Shown one piece after another: positions 26,454 to 35,487 of a DNA stretch of 64,000 nt. The notes under the pieces were generated by a model. The model searched no databases. It had not been told where the DNA came from and was given only the letters and a program-made list of their open reading frames with translations. The translations under genes and the position numbers were made by a program. Positions within the stretch are counted from its first letter, which is position 1, and each line of letters opens with the position of its first letter. This DNA comes from Vogesella sp. XCS3 (lineage in GTDB: Bacteria > Pseudomonadota > Gammaproteobacteria > Burkholderiales > Chromobacteriaceae): contig NZ_CP085530.1 in NCBI RefSeq assembly GCF_020616155.1, forward strand, positions 681,501 to 745,500, in the 5' to 3' direction.

Positions 26454-27489
26454 GGCTTTGTTGCACAAATCAGCCGTAGGTCGAACTACCCCAATCCCCA
26501 GACGGATTTATCCCATACGGACCGTTTGCGGCGTGCCCAGTGCTGTGAAGCGATTCAGAATCGCTGCACAGATTTGAAGCTCCGCTACTTGCCGGTCAAA
26601 GTCCCGTGACTTAACCCGATCTGCCAGCAATTTGAAACAGTGCATCTTCGTTTCGACCAAGCTGCGGCGATGGTAGCCACTCCACTTTTTCCAGAGCGCG
26701 CGCCCCAGATACTTCACCGCTCGTAGCGACTCATTGCGAGCCTGATTGCCCCGTAAATTCCCTTTCCAGAATTGGCCATTTCGACGTGGGGGAATGATGG
26801 CTGCCGCCCCACGCTCTGCAATCGCTGCGTAACATAGGCGTGTGTCGTACGCCCCATCCGTGGTGACGGTTACCAGTCCCTCTCCCGCCGGAATTTGCGA
26901 TAGCAGCTCTGGCAGCATCGTGGCATCTCCAGTGCGATTGTCGGTCACTTCCATTGCCCGGATTTCCAGCGTTTGCGCATCTATGCCCAGATGCAGCTTG
27001 CGCCATTGGCGGCGGTAATCAGCGCCATGCTTTTTCACCTTCCACTCGCCTTCACCCATCATCTTGATGCCGGTGCTATCCACCAAGAGATGCAGACAAC
27101 CTTGCTTTTTCTGTACCGGGATGCGGACTTGCAGGTCTTTCTGGCGGCGGGAAAGCGTGCTGAAGTCGGGGACGGCCCAGTCAAGGCCAGCCAGGCGCAA
27201 CATACTTTCGACCATACCTGTGGCTTGCCGTAGCGCCAGGCCAAAGAGGCATTTGATGGTGAGACAGAACTGGATGGCAGCATCAGAAAAAGTTAGCTGC
27301 CGTCCCCGCCTGCCGGTAGCCGGTGCCAACCAGTTCATGCCTTTGTCGAGCCAGAGAAGGAGCTGCCCTCGTTGCTTGAGGGACTGGTTGTATGACTGCC
27401 AGTTGATGGTTTGGTACTTGGGAGGAAGGGGCTTGCTCATGCGGTCATTCTACCGGACGGACGCAAGCACTGATTTGTGCAACAAAGCC
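26454..27489 (-). mobile_element. IS5-family (IS903 group) insertion sequence, copy 1
   Basis: The element is 1036 bp with perfect 20-bp terminal inverted repeats GGCTTTGTTGCACAAATCAG. It is flanked by a 9-bp target duplication ACTGCGCTA (26445-26453 and 27490-27498), the size made by the IS903 group. It matches copy 2 at 34433-35468 in length and encoded protein, and faces the opposite way. Confidence 0.95.
26508..27440 (-). CDS. IS903-group transposase, copy 1
   Basis: The 310-residue DDE transposase shows its catalytic acidic residues in LLVDSTGIKMMG, VTTDGAYDTR and the signature YHRRSLVETKMHCFK, which is Y-x2-R-x3-E-x6-K. Family length is about 307. It is full length, and its translation is identical to that of copy 2, which indicates very recent transposition. 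Confidence 0.95.
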   Translation of the reverse strand: MSKPLPPKYQTINWQSYNQSLKQRGQLLLWLDKGMNWLAPATGRRGRQLTFSDAAIQFCLTIKCLFGLALRQATGMVESMLRLAGLDWAVPDFSTLSRRQKDLQVRIPVQKKQGCLHLLVDSTGIKMMGEGEWKVKKHGADYRRQWRKLHLGIDAQTLEIRAMEVTDNRTGDATMLPELLSQIPAGEGLVTVTTDGAYDTRLCYAAIAERGAAAIIPPRRNGQFWKGNLRGNQARNESLRAVKYLGRALWKKWSGYHRRSLVETKMHCFKLLADRVKSRDFDRQVAELQICAAILNRFTALGTPQTVRMG

Positions 27490-27938
27490 ACTGCGCTAAG
27501 GCCAGCACCAACGTGGAGAAGATGATCTGCGGCGACCCGAAGTTGGCCGCAGCGGATAGAGATACCGCTGCGGCCTACAAGGCAAAGCTAGCGGCAAGTG
27601 CCGATAAGAGTGGATTGAAACAGCAGCAGGCGAACTGGCGCAGGACTGTGCGGGATGCTTTTACGCATGTGGCTTGCTTGGAAGAGGCATACAAGCAAAG
27701 GCTAGTGGAGTTGCGTAGTCCATCACTATCAACGGGGGCGGCGTTCAGCCAAAGCGGACTGGCCCAAGCATCGTGACTACGTCTGCTTTGGCTAAGGCAG
27801 TGATTGAGAGGCATATATGAAAGCGAGGATTATTGAAACAAAATTCACTCACCAACTTCAACAACTATATCGACAACTCGCCCCCCAGTAGTCCACAATT
27901 CAAGGACATATAGATATTAAAAGTTATGGGAGGGCTGC

Positions 27939-30416
27939 ATGGCTAGGCGTCGGAAGGCCAGTAACATTTTTGGGGGAACGAGGCGCAGCACTAAGAAAGG
28001 CGACTCCGCAGCAGTTGGCGTCATCATCATGGTGGGGCTTGTTATTGGCGCTATTTCTATGGTCCCGATTTGGGTATGGTATGGGTTGGCTGCTCTTCTA
28101 GCTTTTATCGTCCTCAAATACATCTACAAGGCTGTAACCAAGTCTTCTAAAGGGCAACAGGCTCCTCTGACACCGTTTTCCAGCAACCAAGCTTTGCCGG
28201 CTACATCGGCGACAGTGCCAGACGCTCTTTCTGCTCCAGCCGCACCTCCGACACGGACCACTTCCCATTCCAAGTCTGAGTCCGTGGGAGATGACCTTGT
28301 TTCGATATGGCCCGACACCTCATCTTCAGGCTCTAAAGAGCATCGTTTACCGCCGCCCCCGAAAGGGTTAACCGGTGTCCGCTGGATTCCAGCGGGGGAA
28401 TCCATCGATGTCGCAGGTCTTCAAATTCCAGGTGGCCTGTTCTATGCCGGTACACCGCCTCGTAATACATCAAACCCTGCATGGATTGACCTGACAAAGA
28501 AGGTTGCTGCTACTGGTGACTACCACGAGCGCCAACTTGACTACTGGCCAAGCTACTCAGAAGCCACACCTACGGCCCGACGGGCCTATCTCAATTGGCT
28601 TGCATCCGGGAAATGCGACCCTGGTTCAGATATTGGATTTGTCTTTCTCTACTTTTATGGCCTTGAATACCGGGCTCTAGTTGACGCTCAAGAGGATGTC
28701 GCCGCCAAAGCGGAAATTCCGCAAATAGCGAATGAGCTGAAGCGTCTTCTCGGCATTTACGGTAATGCTTCTGGGTCGTTTCGGAGCTATGCAGGAGGAC
28801 TGTACGAGCTACTGTCTCTCTCAGACCTACCAAACCAATTGTATCGAGTACCTGTTCCAGACCTACCGCAATCCTATGAAGTCCCTTTTTACATTCGGCT
28901 TGCATTAGGTTCTGCAGCCGTGGATGGTGCCCCTGTACCGGCGGCTTTGGCACGTGCATGGATTAGACACACTCCAGTGGTTCGTCTGCGGACCCCGGCA
29001 ACTCGGTGCAGTAATCAATTCGACCAACTATTCGACCTACGCTATGCCGAATTATTTGGTGAAGGAATGGTTCTGCCTCGAAATAAGACAAAGCTCAAAT
29101 GTATGTATCGGCCAGCATCAATGGCGCTCAGCAATAAAGACGTTACGGCTACCTTTGGAGATATTCCCGACGTTACCGTTCTGACAAAACCAATCAAGCA
29201 GCTTACGGAACTCACAGAAACAGTCACACAAGAGCTGGATGCCTATAGCTGGTATATCGGTAAAAACCCAGGTGCTGATAGTGCACTCGAAGGACTGCTG
29301 CTGTTGCCTACTGCACTATGGCCAGAAGCTTCGCACCGGGCTCTGGGCGAGCTAAAAGCAAAAATTGGCGATGGCATGCTAGTTGTTTCTTTCCAAGAGC
29401 TACTCAGCACCCTGGATGCAAGAACGACGCTAACTAAAGACAAAGCCATCGCCATGGCTAAAGCTTTGGAATCACTTTCTATTGGGATCGAGCCGGACAT
29501 TCTTAGTGGCGTGCGGTTGCCTAAGCCCGACGACAAGTTGGTGCTTTTTACTACCCCGCCGGGTGAAGAAGCCGCCCGTTCTACGCCGGGTTACCAAGTC
29601 GCAGCATTGACACTACAGGTGGCCTCTATTGTCGCGGCAGCTGATGGAGATTTCAGTGCGAGCGAGATGAATAATCTACTGCACCATATTGAGTCCTGGA
29701 CCCATCTTACACCTAGCCACATTCGCCGACTCAAGGCTCACTTGCGATTGCTGGCTATTACGCCCTCATCACTCCCTGCCTTAAAGAAAAAGCTGGAGCC
29801 GCTAGATGTTTCAACCAAAGAAACCCTTGGTGCCTTCATGGCTACCGTTGCCCAAACTGATGGCAAAGTCACGCCCGATGAAGTAAAGACCCTAGAGAAA
29901 ATTTACAAGGCGTTGGGTATCGACCCCAAAAAGGTATTCAGCGATGTACATGCAGTCACTGCTGGCACTTCTCCCGCAACGATAGCTATAGAGGCAATTG
30001 AGAAATCTGGCTTCACACTAGACCCTGTGCGCATCGCCGCGCTTCAAAGTGATACGGCCAAGGTCTCTGCTCTCCTAGCAAGTATTTTTAACGAAGATGC
30101 ACAGGTCGAAGTTGGCTGCATCGACACGGAAGTTGCTCCTATCGACACAGATAAAGTGCCCGAACCAGAGATTAGTTCCCAGCAAAATTTGATGGGGCTT
30201 GACGAGTTGCATACCGCATTTGCCAAGTTACTTATCTCCCGTCCTCAATGGACGCGGGAGGAACTGCAAGATGTAGCTGCTGACATGGACCTGATGCTTG
30301 ATGGCGCCCTTGAGCGGATTAATGAAGCCGCTTACGACAGCTATGACATCCCTTTCACCGAAGGCGACGGCCCCATTGAGGTTAACGCTGAAGTTCTGGA
30401 GAAGATTGACGCATGA
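27939..30416 (+). CDS. sngA: Shango-type defence protein SngA (TerB domains, membrane-anchored)
   Basis: The 825-residue protein has two hydrophobic segments at residues about 25-40 and 43-64, then a low-complexity linker. A TerB_N-type domain follows (about 145-350, starting GVRWIPAGESIDVAGLQIPGG), then a central TerB-like helical domain (about 550-680, IVAAADGDFSASEMNNLLHHIESW and AQTDGKVTPDEVKTLEKIYKALG) and a TerB_C-like end. TerB-domain, ATPase and helicase genes in this order are the Shango anti-phage system. ATG 27939 follows GGGAGGGCTGC. It overlaps sngB by four bases (ATGA). The N-terminal membrane anchor implies action at the inner membrane. Confidence 0.85.
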   Translation: MARRRKASNIFGGTRRSTKKGDSAAVGVIIMVGLVIGAISMVPIWVWYGLAALLAFIVLKYIYKAVTKSSKGQQAPLTPFSSNQALPATSATVPDALSAPAAPPTRTTSHSKSESVGDDLVSIWPDTSSSGSKEHRLPPPPKGLTGVRWIPAGESIDVAGLQIPGGLFYAGTPPRNTSNPAWIDLTKKVAATGDYHERQLDYWPSYSEATPTARRAYLNWLASGKCDPGSDIGFVFLYFYGLEYRALVDAQEDVAAKAEIPQIANELKRLLGIYGNASGSFRSYAGGLYELLSLSDLPNQLYRVPVPDLPQSYEVPFYIRLALGSAAVDGAPVPAALARAWIRHTPVVRLRTPATRCSNQFDQLFDLRYAELFGEGMVLPRNKTKLKCMYRPASMALSNKDVTATFGDIPDVTVLTKPIKQLTELTETVTQELDAYSWYIGKNPGADSALEGLLLLPTALWPEASHRALGELKAKIGDGMLVVSFQELLSTLDARTTLTKDKAIAMAKALESLSIGIEPDILSGVRLPKPDDKLVLFTTPPGEEAARSTPGYQVAALTLQVASIVAAADGDFSASEMNNLLHHIESWTHLTPSHIRRLKAHLRLLAITPSSLPALKKKLEPLDVSTKETLGAFMATVAQTDGKVTPDEVKTLEKIYKALGIDPKKVFSDVHAVTAGTSPATIAIEAIEKSGFTLDPVRIAALQSDTAKVSALLASIFNEDAQVEVGCIDTEVAPIDTDKVPEPEISSQQNLMGLDELHTAFAKLLISRPQWTREELQDVAADMDLMLDGALERINEAAYDSYDIPFTEGDGPIEVNAEVLEKIDA

Positions 30417-31717
30417 CTACGACCATTCGCCCGAAAGACCGGGATTCTGTTCTCCAATCTCTTCGTGCCGGCGTTGTACCACGTGCCGGACAGCACCTCA
30501 TCCAGGTTGGCCGTACGCGTGAAATCGAAACGCTAGTTAACGATATTGACCGGATTGCCGATGGTGGCTCTGGATTCCGGGTCGTCATTGGCGAGTATGG
30601 CGCTGGCAAGACCTTCTTTCTAAACCTGGTGCGTGCGGTCGCCATGGAGCGAAAGTTGGTTGTGGCCAGTGCTGACTTGAATCCTGACCGCCGCTTGCAT
30701 GCAAGTGGCGGTCAGGCTCGTTCGCTTTATGCTGAATTGATGCGCAATCTATCGACACGTACTAAACCGGAGGGTGGAGCGCTTGCTGGCATCGTTGAGA
30801 AGTTCATCGCAACAGCGAAGGCCGACGCCAAGGCTCAGGGCCTGGCTACTGAGGTCGTTATTCGCGAACGCCTCAACCATCTCACCGAACTGGTTAATGG
30901 CTACGATTTTGCTGACGTTATTGCGGCCTACTGCCGTGGCTTCGAAGAAGGTAATGAAGAGCTCAAAGCAAATGCTATCCGCTGGTTGCGTGGCGAATAC
31001 TCGACAAAGACTGATGCCAGACAAGCACTAGGGGTGCGTAGCATCGTCGATGATGCTTCCATCTACGACCAGCTTAAACTGCTGTCGCGCTTTGTAAGAT
31101 TGGCAGGCTTCTCTGGTCTACTGGTCAGCCTCGATGAGCTAGTCAATCTCTACAAGTTGGCAAATACGCAGGCGCGCAACTCCAACTACGAGCAGATTCT
31201 ACGTATTCTGAACGATTCTCTCCAAGGCTCCGCTGAAGGCCTTGGCTTTGTCCTTGGGGGTACGCCTGAGTTTCTCCTTGACCCACGACGTGGTCTATAT
31301 AGCTATCCTGCGTTGCAGAGCCGGCTATCCCAGAACAGCTTTGCCACCGGGGAGTTGGTCGACTTCAGCGGCCCGGTAGTTCGTTTATCCAGCCTCACGC
31401 CAGAAGACTTCTACGTGCTACTTCAGAAGATTCGAGGAGTATTCGCTCTGGGTGACGAAAGCAAGTACCTCGTTCCAGACCAAGGAATCTTCAGTTTCAT
31501 GGAACATTGCTCGAAGCGTATTGGCGATGCTTACTTCCGTACGCCTAGAACCACTATTACGTCTTTCATCAACCTGCTGGCTATCTTGGAGCAAAACCCT
31601 GGCACAGCATGGCAGGAGCTGTTGGGCGGCGTCGAGGTACTCGCCGACACCGGTGGTAACACTGATTTGGCGGTTGAGGGAGAGGACGGTGATGAATTTG
31701 CATCTTTCAAAATGTAA
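30413..31717 (+). CDS. sngB: Shango-type defence ATPase SngB (BrxD/DUF2791-like)
   Basis: The 434-residue protein carries a P-loop GEYGAGKTF (residues 60-68) and a Walker B LLVSLDELVNL near residue 240. Typical BrxD/DUF2791 text includes SADLNPDRRLHASGGQARSLYAELM, LGGTPEFLLDPRRGLYSYPALQSRL and TPRTTITSFINLLAILEQNP. BREX type 2 uses a related ATPase, but no pgl or other brx gene is here; the TerB gene before it and the helicase after it identify Shango. It probably couples ATP hydrolysis to DNA sensing or remodelling with SngC. Its start overlaps the sngA stop. Confidence 0.87.
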   Translation: MTTTIRPKDRDSVLQSLRAGVVPRAGQHLIQVGRTREIETLVNDIDRIADGGSGFRVVIGEYGAGKTFFLNLVRAVAMERKLVVASADLNPDRRLHASGGQARSLYAELMRNLSTRTKPEGGALAGIVEKFIATAKADAKAQGLATEVVIRERLNHLTELVNGYDFADVIAAYCRGFEEGNEELKANAIRWLRGEYSTKTDARQALGVRSIVDDASIYDQLKLLSRFVRLAGFSGLLVSLDELVNLYKLANTQARNSNYEQILRILNDSLQGSAEGLGFVLGGTPEFLLDPRRGLYSYPALQSRLSQNSFATGELVDFSGPVVRLSSLTPEDFYVLLQKIRGVFALGDESKYLVPDQGIFSFMEHCSKRIGDAYFRTPRTTITSFINLLAILEQNPGTAWQELLGGVEVLADTGGNTDLAVEGEDGDEFASFKM

Positions 31718-31726
31718 GCCGGCCTG

Positions 31727-33955
31727 ATGACGACCCACACCTCCAACTCTTTTTTCCTGCTGGATGAGCGTATCCAACGCTTTCTGTGGCAAGAGCAGTG
31801 GGAAGCACTACGCGAAGCTCAGGAGGCCGCCATTCCATTCATTGTTGGGGCTGACCGAGACGTCATCGTGGCGGCAGCCACTGCAGCAGGCAAGACTGAA
31901 GCGGCGTTCTTGCCTGCGCTCACCCATCTCCTGCAGCAAGAGACCCCGGCTCTTATTGTTTACGTCAGCCCATTGAAGGCGCTTATCAACGACCAATTCG
32001 GTCGACTAGAGCGTCTCTGTGAGCAGCTAGAAATACCGGTGTGGCCCTGGCATGGTGATATTGCGGCTTCAACCAAAGCCAAGTTCGCTTCTCAACGGCA
32101 CGGTGTACTGCTCATTACACCAGAATCACTGGAGGCACAGCTGTGTAATCGAGGCACCGCGGTTGCAGCCCTGTTCGAGCGTGCGACCTACTTCGTGATT
32201 GATGAGCTGCATGCATTCATCGGCTCGGAGCGGGGCAAACAACTGCAGTCACTGTTGCACCGAATTGAAATCGCTATCAAGCGAACCGTTCCGCGAATTG
32301 GACTATCCGCGACACTGGGAGATATGAATCTAGCCGCGGAGTTTCTTCGCCCTGGCGGTAGCACTGGCGTGGCGATGGTCGTCTCAAAATCGGAAGGTGG
32401 CGAGTTACGCATTCTTCTGAAAGGCTATGAGGAGCCCTTGGTTGTTCGGGCCAAGCCTGTCTTTGTCGATGAAGCCAGAGAGCAAACTGCGGATGAGGAT
32501 GATGAGGAACCGCCCGAGCCCCAGATGCCTGCAGCCATCGCTGCACATCTATTCAAAAGCCTGAGAGGTACCAACAACCTCATCTTCCCCAACTCGCGCC
32601 GAGAGGTAGAGCGTTACACCTACCTTCTCAACCGGCTATGCGATGCACAACTTGTGCCAAACGAGTTCTGGCCGCACCACGGTAGTTTGTCCAAAGAGTT
32701 ACGCTTGGAGACCGAAGCTGCACTGAAGCAGAAGGAGCGCCCCGCTTCAGCCATCTGTACGAACACGCTCGAGCTCGGTATCGATATTGGAGCCGTCAAG
32801 AGCGTGGCGCAAATTGGCCCTCCACCTTCGGTTGCCAGTTTACGTCAGCGTTTAGGACGCTCTGGTCGCAGGAAAGGAGAGCCGGCCATCCTGCGTGGCT
32901 ACACCATCGAAAATGCTCTAGGTGGTCAGTCCTCACTGGCTACCGACCTGCGCTTAAATACAATTCAGGCTATTGCGATGATTTCGCTGCTGATAGAGGG
33001 CTGGTTTGAGCCACCAGCCGTGCATGGTATGCATTTGTCCACACTCATTCAGCAGGTGCTTTCCGTGGTAGCACAATATGGCGGCGCCACCATTGGTCAG
33101 CTCTATGGGTGCCTCTGTGCGCCTGGCTGCCCTTTCTCAGGCGTTAGTAAGGATGAGTTTGTCACACTGATTCGCCATATGGGACAGAAAGACCTATTGG
33201 TTCAAGAGTCATCTGGATTGCTCCTGCACGGCCAGCTTGGTGAAACATTCGTTAATCACTACAGCTTTTTTGCCGCATTTGCTTCTGAGGAAGAATTCCG
33301 CATTGTTTGCGGTAACCGAACGCTTGGAACACTACCTGTATCACAGATGCTGACCGAAAATCAGCGAATTCTATTTGGTGGTAGAACCTGGCTGGTAAAA
33401 GAGGTACACGAGGAAGAAAAACTCGTTGTTGTAGAGAAAGCCCGCGGAGGTGTTGCTCCTGCTTTTTCCGGCGGAGCGGGTCGTACACACTCCAAGGTCA
33501 GACAGCGCATGCGCGAGCTTCTGGAAGCTGACGACATACCGGCCTATCTTGACCCAATGGCCACTCAATTTTTGGCGGAAGCTCGTCACAGTTACCGGCG
33601 GCTTGGACTGCACGATACGGCGTTCCTCGACTTGGGTAGTAGCGTAGTTGTGTTAGCTTGGTTCGGTGACGATGTGAATGAAGCTATCACTTGTTTGCTG
33701 CGATATCACGGTTTTGACGCCATGCTGGCCGGCCCCTTTGTTGAGGTGCAAAAAGGTCAGCGAGGTGTTCATGAAATGGTGCAAGCATTGAAAAAGGGGA
33801 TTCAGCCAGAGCGCCTTTCTGACCTGTTTTCAGAAAGAGATAACCTTCAAAGAGAGAAATGGGATTGGGCACTCCCTGATTCTTTACTGCACAAGGCGTA
33901 CTCAAGTCGCTATTTGAATCTCGCTACAGCGGCAATGTGGGCAGAGAACCTATAA
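31727..33955 (+). CDS. sngC: Shango-type defence helicase SngC (DEAD/DEAH box)
   Basis: The 742-residue superfamily 2 helicase shows motif I AATAAGKTEA (about 49-58), motif Ib TPES, motif II DELH (159-162), motif III SAT (194-196) and motif VI QRLGRSGRR near 380, in an Lhr/BrxHI-like arrangement. A C-terminal accessory region of about 300 residues follows. It starts nine bases after sngB, completing the three-gene operon. The known system needs all three proteins. The coding sequence appears intact. Confidence 0.88.
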   Translation: MTTHTSNSFFLLDERIQRFLWQEQWEALREAQEAAIPFIVGADRDVIVAAATAAGKTEAAFLPALTHLLQQETPALIVYVSPLKALINDQFGRLERLCEQLEIPVWPWHGDIAASTKAKFASQRHGVLLITPESLEAQLCNRGTAVAALFERATYFVIDELHAFIGSERGKQLQSLLHRIEIAIKRTVPRIGLSATLGDMNLAAEFLRPGGSTGVAMVVSKSEGGELRILLKGYEEPLVVRAKPVFVDEAREQTADEDDEEPPEPQMPAAIAAHLFKSLRGTNNLIFPNSRREVERYTYLLNRLCDAQLVPNEFWPHHGSLSKELRLETEAALKQKERPASAICTNTLELGIDIGAVKSVAQIGPPPSVASLRQRLGRSGRRKGEPAILRGYTIENALGGQSSLATDLRLNTIQAIAMISLLIEGWFEPPAVHGMHLSTLIQQVLSVVAQYGGATIGQLYGCLCAPGCPFSGVSKDEFVTLIRHMGQKDLLVQESSGLLLHGQLGETFVNHYSFFAAFASEEEFRIVCGNRTLGTLPVSQMLTENQRILFGGRTWLVKEVHEEEKLVVVEKARGGVAPAFSGGAGRTHSKVRQRMRELLEADDIPAYLDPMATQFLAEARHSYRRLGLHDTAFLDLGSSVVVLAWFGDDVNEAITCLLRYHGFDAMLAGPFVEVQKGQRGVHEMVQALKKGIQPERLSDLFSERDNLQREKWDWALPDSLLHKAYSSRYLNLATAAMWAENL

Positions 33956-34432
33956 AGAATAGATATTTTAGGCAGTTAACTTTGAAAAGAAGAAATTCCA
34001 ACTATGGTCCTCCAAAAGTCCAACATGGCATAAAAATAATCAATCATATTGTTTGTTCACCGCTTTATTGGCTGACTAACTGCTACAGAAATATTTCACT
34101 CAAGCTACAAGTTGGCCACATGCTTTCATATTGTAAAAGCCACGGTCAATCAGGAGCGCCATTTCTTTAATTTTCTGCTTTGCGAATATGGGTCACGCCA
34201 ACCGTTATTTTCATTATTAGTAATTTCAACCGCAAAGCAAAGTGGGGTAATTTAACCTCCGCAAATTAGCTGATGAGATGAAAAAGACCACCTGCAGTCT
34301 GGCCAGGTTTCAAATAAAGCGATCTGCCAACCTTTGTTCCACCGAAGATAAATGAAAAACAATTCAGCACTTAATTAATTAATATCCATTAAATCAATGC
34401 CTACCAGCATAGGTGTACTTTTCACGTTAGGC
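33956..34432. other. A/T-rich 477-bp non-coding stretch
   Basis: No supported gene. Composition is clearly more A/T-rich than the core genome. TGCTTTGCG at 34172-34180 and CGCAAAGCA at 34231-34239 form a distant inverted repeat (50-base loop), possibly a structured RNA or relic. The stretch ends at the target duplication ACGTTAGGC of IS copy 2, which contains GTTAGGC, an integron attC-type core. Confidence 0.5.
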
Positions 34433-35468
34433 GGCTTTGTTGCACAAATCAGTGCTTGCGTCCGTCCGGTAGAATGACCGCATGAGCAAGCCCCTTCCTC
34501 CCAAGTACCAAACCATCAACTGGCAGTCATACAACCAGTCCCTCAAGCAACGAGGGCAGCTCCTTCTCTGGCTCGACAAAGGCATGAACTGGTTGGCACC
34601 GGCTACCGGCAGGCGGGGACGGCAGCTAACTTTTTCTGATGCTGCCATCCAGTTCTGTCTCACCATCAAATGCCTCTTTGGCCTGGCGCTACGGCAAGCC
34701 ACAGGTATGGTCGAAAGTATGTTGCGCCTGGCTGGCCTTGACTGGGCCGTCCCCGACTTCAGCACGCTTTCCCGCCGCCAGAAAGACCTGCAAGTCCGCA
34801 TCCCGGTACAGAAAAAGCAAGGTTGTCTGCATCTCTTGGTGGATAGCACCGGCATCAAGATGATGGGTGAAGGCGAGTGGAAGGTGAAAAAGCATGGCGC
34901 TGATTACCGCCGCCAATGGCGCAAGCTGCATCTGGGCATAGATGCGCAAACGCTGGAAATCCGGGCAATGGAAGTGACCGACAATCGCACTGGAGATGCC
35001 ACGATGCTGCCAGAGCTGCTATCGCAAATTCCGGCGGGAGAGGGACTGGTAACCGTCACCACGGATGGGGCGTACGACACACGCCTATGTTACGCAGCGA
35101 TTGCAGAGCGTGGGGCGGCAGCCATCATTCCCCCACGTCGAAATGGCCAATTCTGGAAAGGGAATTTACGGGGCAATCAGGCTCGCAATGAGTCGCTACG
35201 AGCGGTGAAGTATCTGGGGCGCGCGCTCTGGAAAAAGTGGAGTGGCTACCATCGCCGCAGCTTGGTCGAAACGAAGATGCACTGTTTCAAATTGCTGGCA
35301 GATCGGGTTAAGTCACGGGACTTTGACCGGCAAGTAGCGGAGCTTCAAATCTGTGCAGCGATTCTGAATCGCTTCACAGCACTGGGCACGCCGCAAACGG
35401 TCCGTATGGGATAAATCCGTCTGGGGATTGGGGTAGTTCGACCTACGGCTGATTTGTGCAACAAAGCC
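34433..35468 (+). mobile_element. IS5-family (IS903 group) insertion sequence, copy 2
   Basis: Another 1036-bp element with the same 20-bp ends as copy 1 but in opposite orientation. It has its own 9-bp target duplication ACGTTAGGC (34424-34432 and 35469-35477). The two copies therefore inserted independently. Confidence 0.95.
34482..35414 (+). CDS. IS903-group transposase, copy 2
   Basis: Full-length 310-residue DDE transposase, the same protein as copy 1 residue for residue. Its ATG lies 49 bases inside the left inverted repeat. Confidence 0.95.
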   Translation: MSKPLPPKYQTINWQSYNQSLKQRGQLLLWLDKGMNWLAPATGRRGRQLTFSDAAIQFCLTIKCLFGLALRQATGMVESMLRLAGLDWAVPDFSTLSRRQKDLQVRIPVQKKQGCLHLLVDSTGIKMMGEGEWKVKKHGADYRRQWRKLHLGIDAQTLEIRAMEVTDNRTGDATMLPELLSQIPAGEGLVTVTTDGAYDTRLCYAAIAERGAAAIIPPRRNGQFWKGNLRGNQARNESLRAVKYLGRALWKKWSGYHRRSLVETKMHCFKLLADRVKSRDFDRQVAELQICAAILNRFTALGTPQTVRMG

Positions 35469-35487
35469 ACGTTAGGCCGTAGAATCA

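Larger units (their letters stand above)
25622..27776 (+). pseudogene. LprI-like lipoprotein gene interrupted by an IS903-group element
   Basis: The 5' part (25622-26453) encodes a signal peptide with lipobox LSAC and a long region with no known domain. The 3' part (27499-27776) encodes VEKMICGDPKLAAADRDTAAAY and more. Joined across the IS with one 9-bp target copy removed, the frame runs on as SFDCAKASTNVEKMIC, the LprI/DUF1311 motif FDCAKA...VEKxIC, giving about 369 residues. LprI proteins inhibit host lysozyme or sit in the periplasm with unknown roles. The insertion separates the LprI domain from its export signal, so the gene is inactive unless the IS excises precisely. Confidence 0.88.

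Noticed and set aside
30413..33955. A BREX type 2 fragment (BrxD plus BrxHI)
   Set aside because: No pglX, pglZ or other brx gene is present, and the operon begins with a TerB-domain gene, matching Shango.
33937..34170. A 77-codon plus-strand frame after the helicase gene
   Set aside because: It starts inside the helicase gene in another frame, has no ribosome site and A/T-rich random-like codon use.
26454..35468. A composite transposon carrying the Shango operon
   Set aside because: Each IS has its own, different 9-bp target duplication, so they did not move as one unit.
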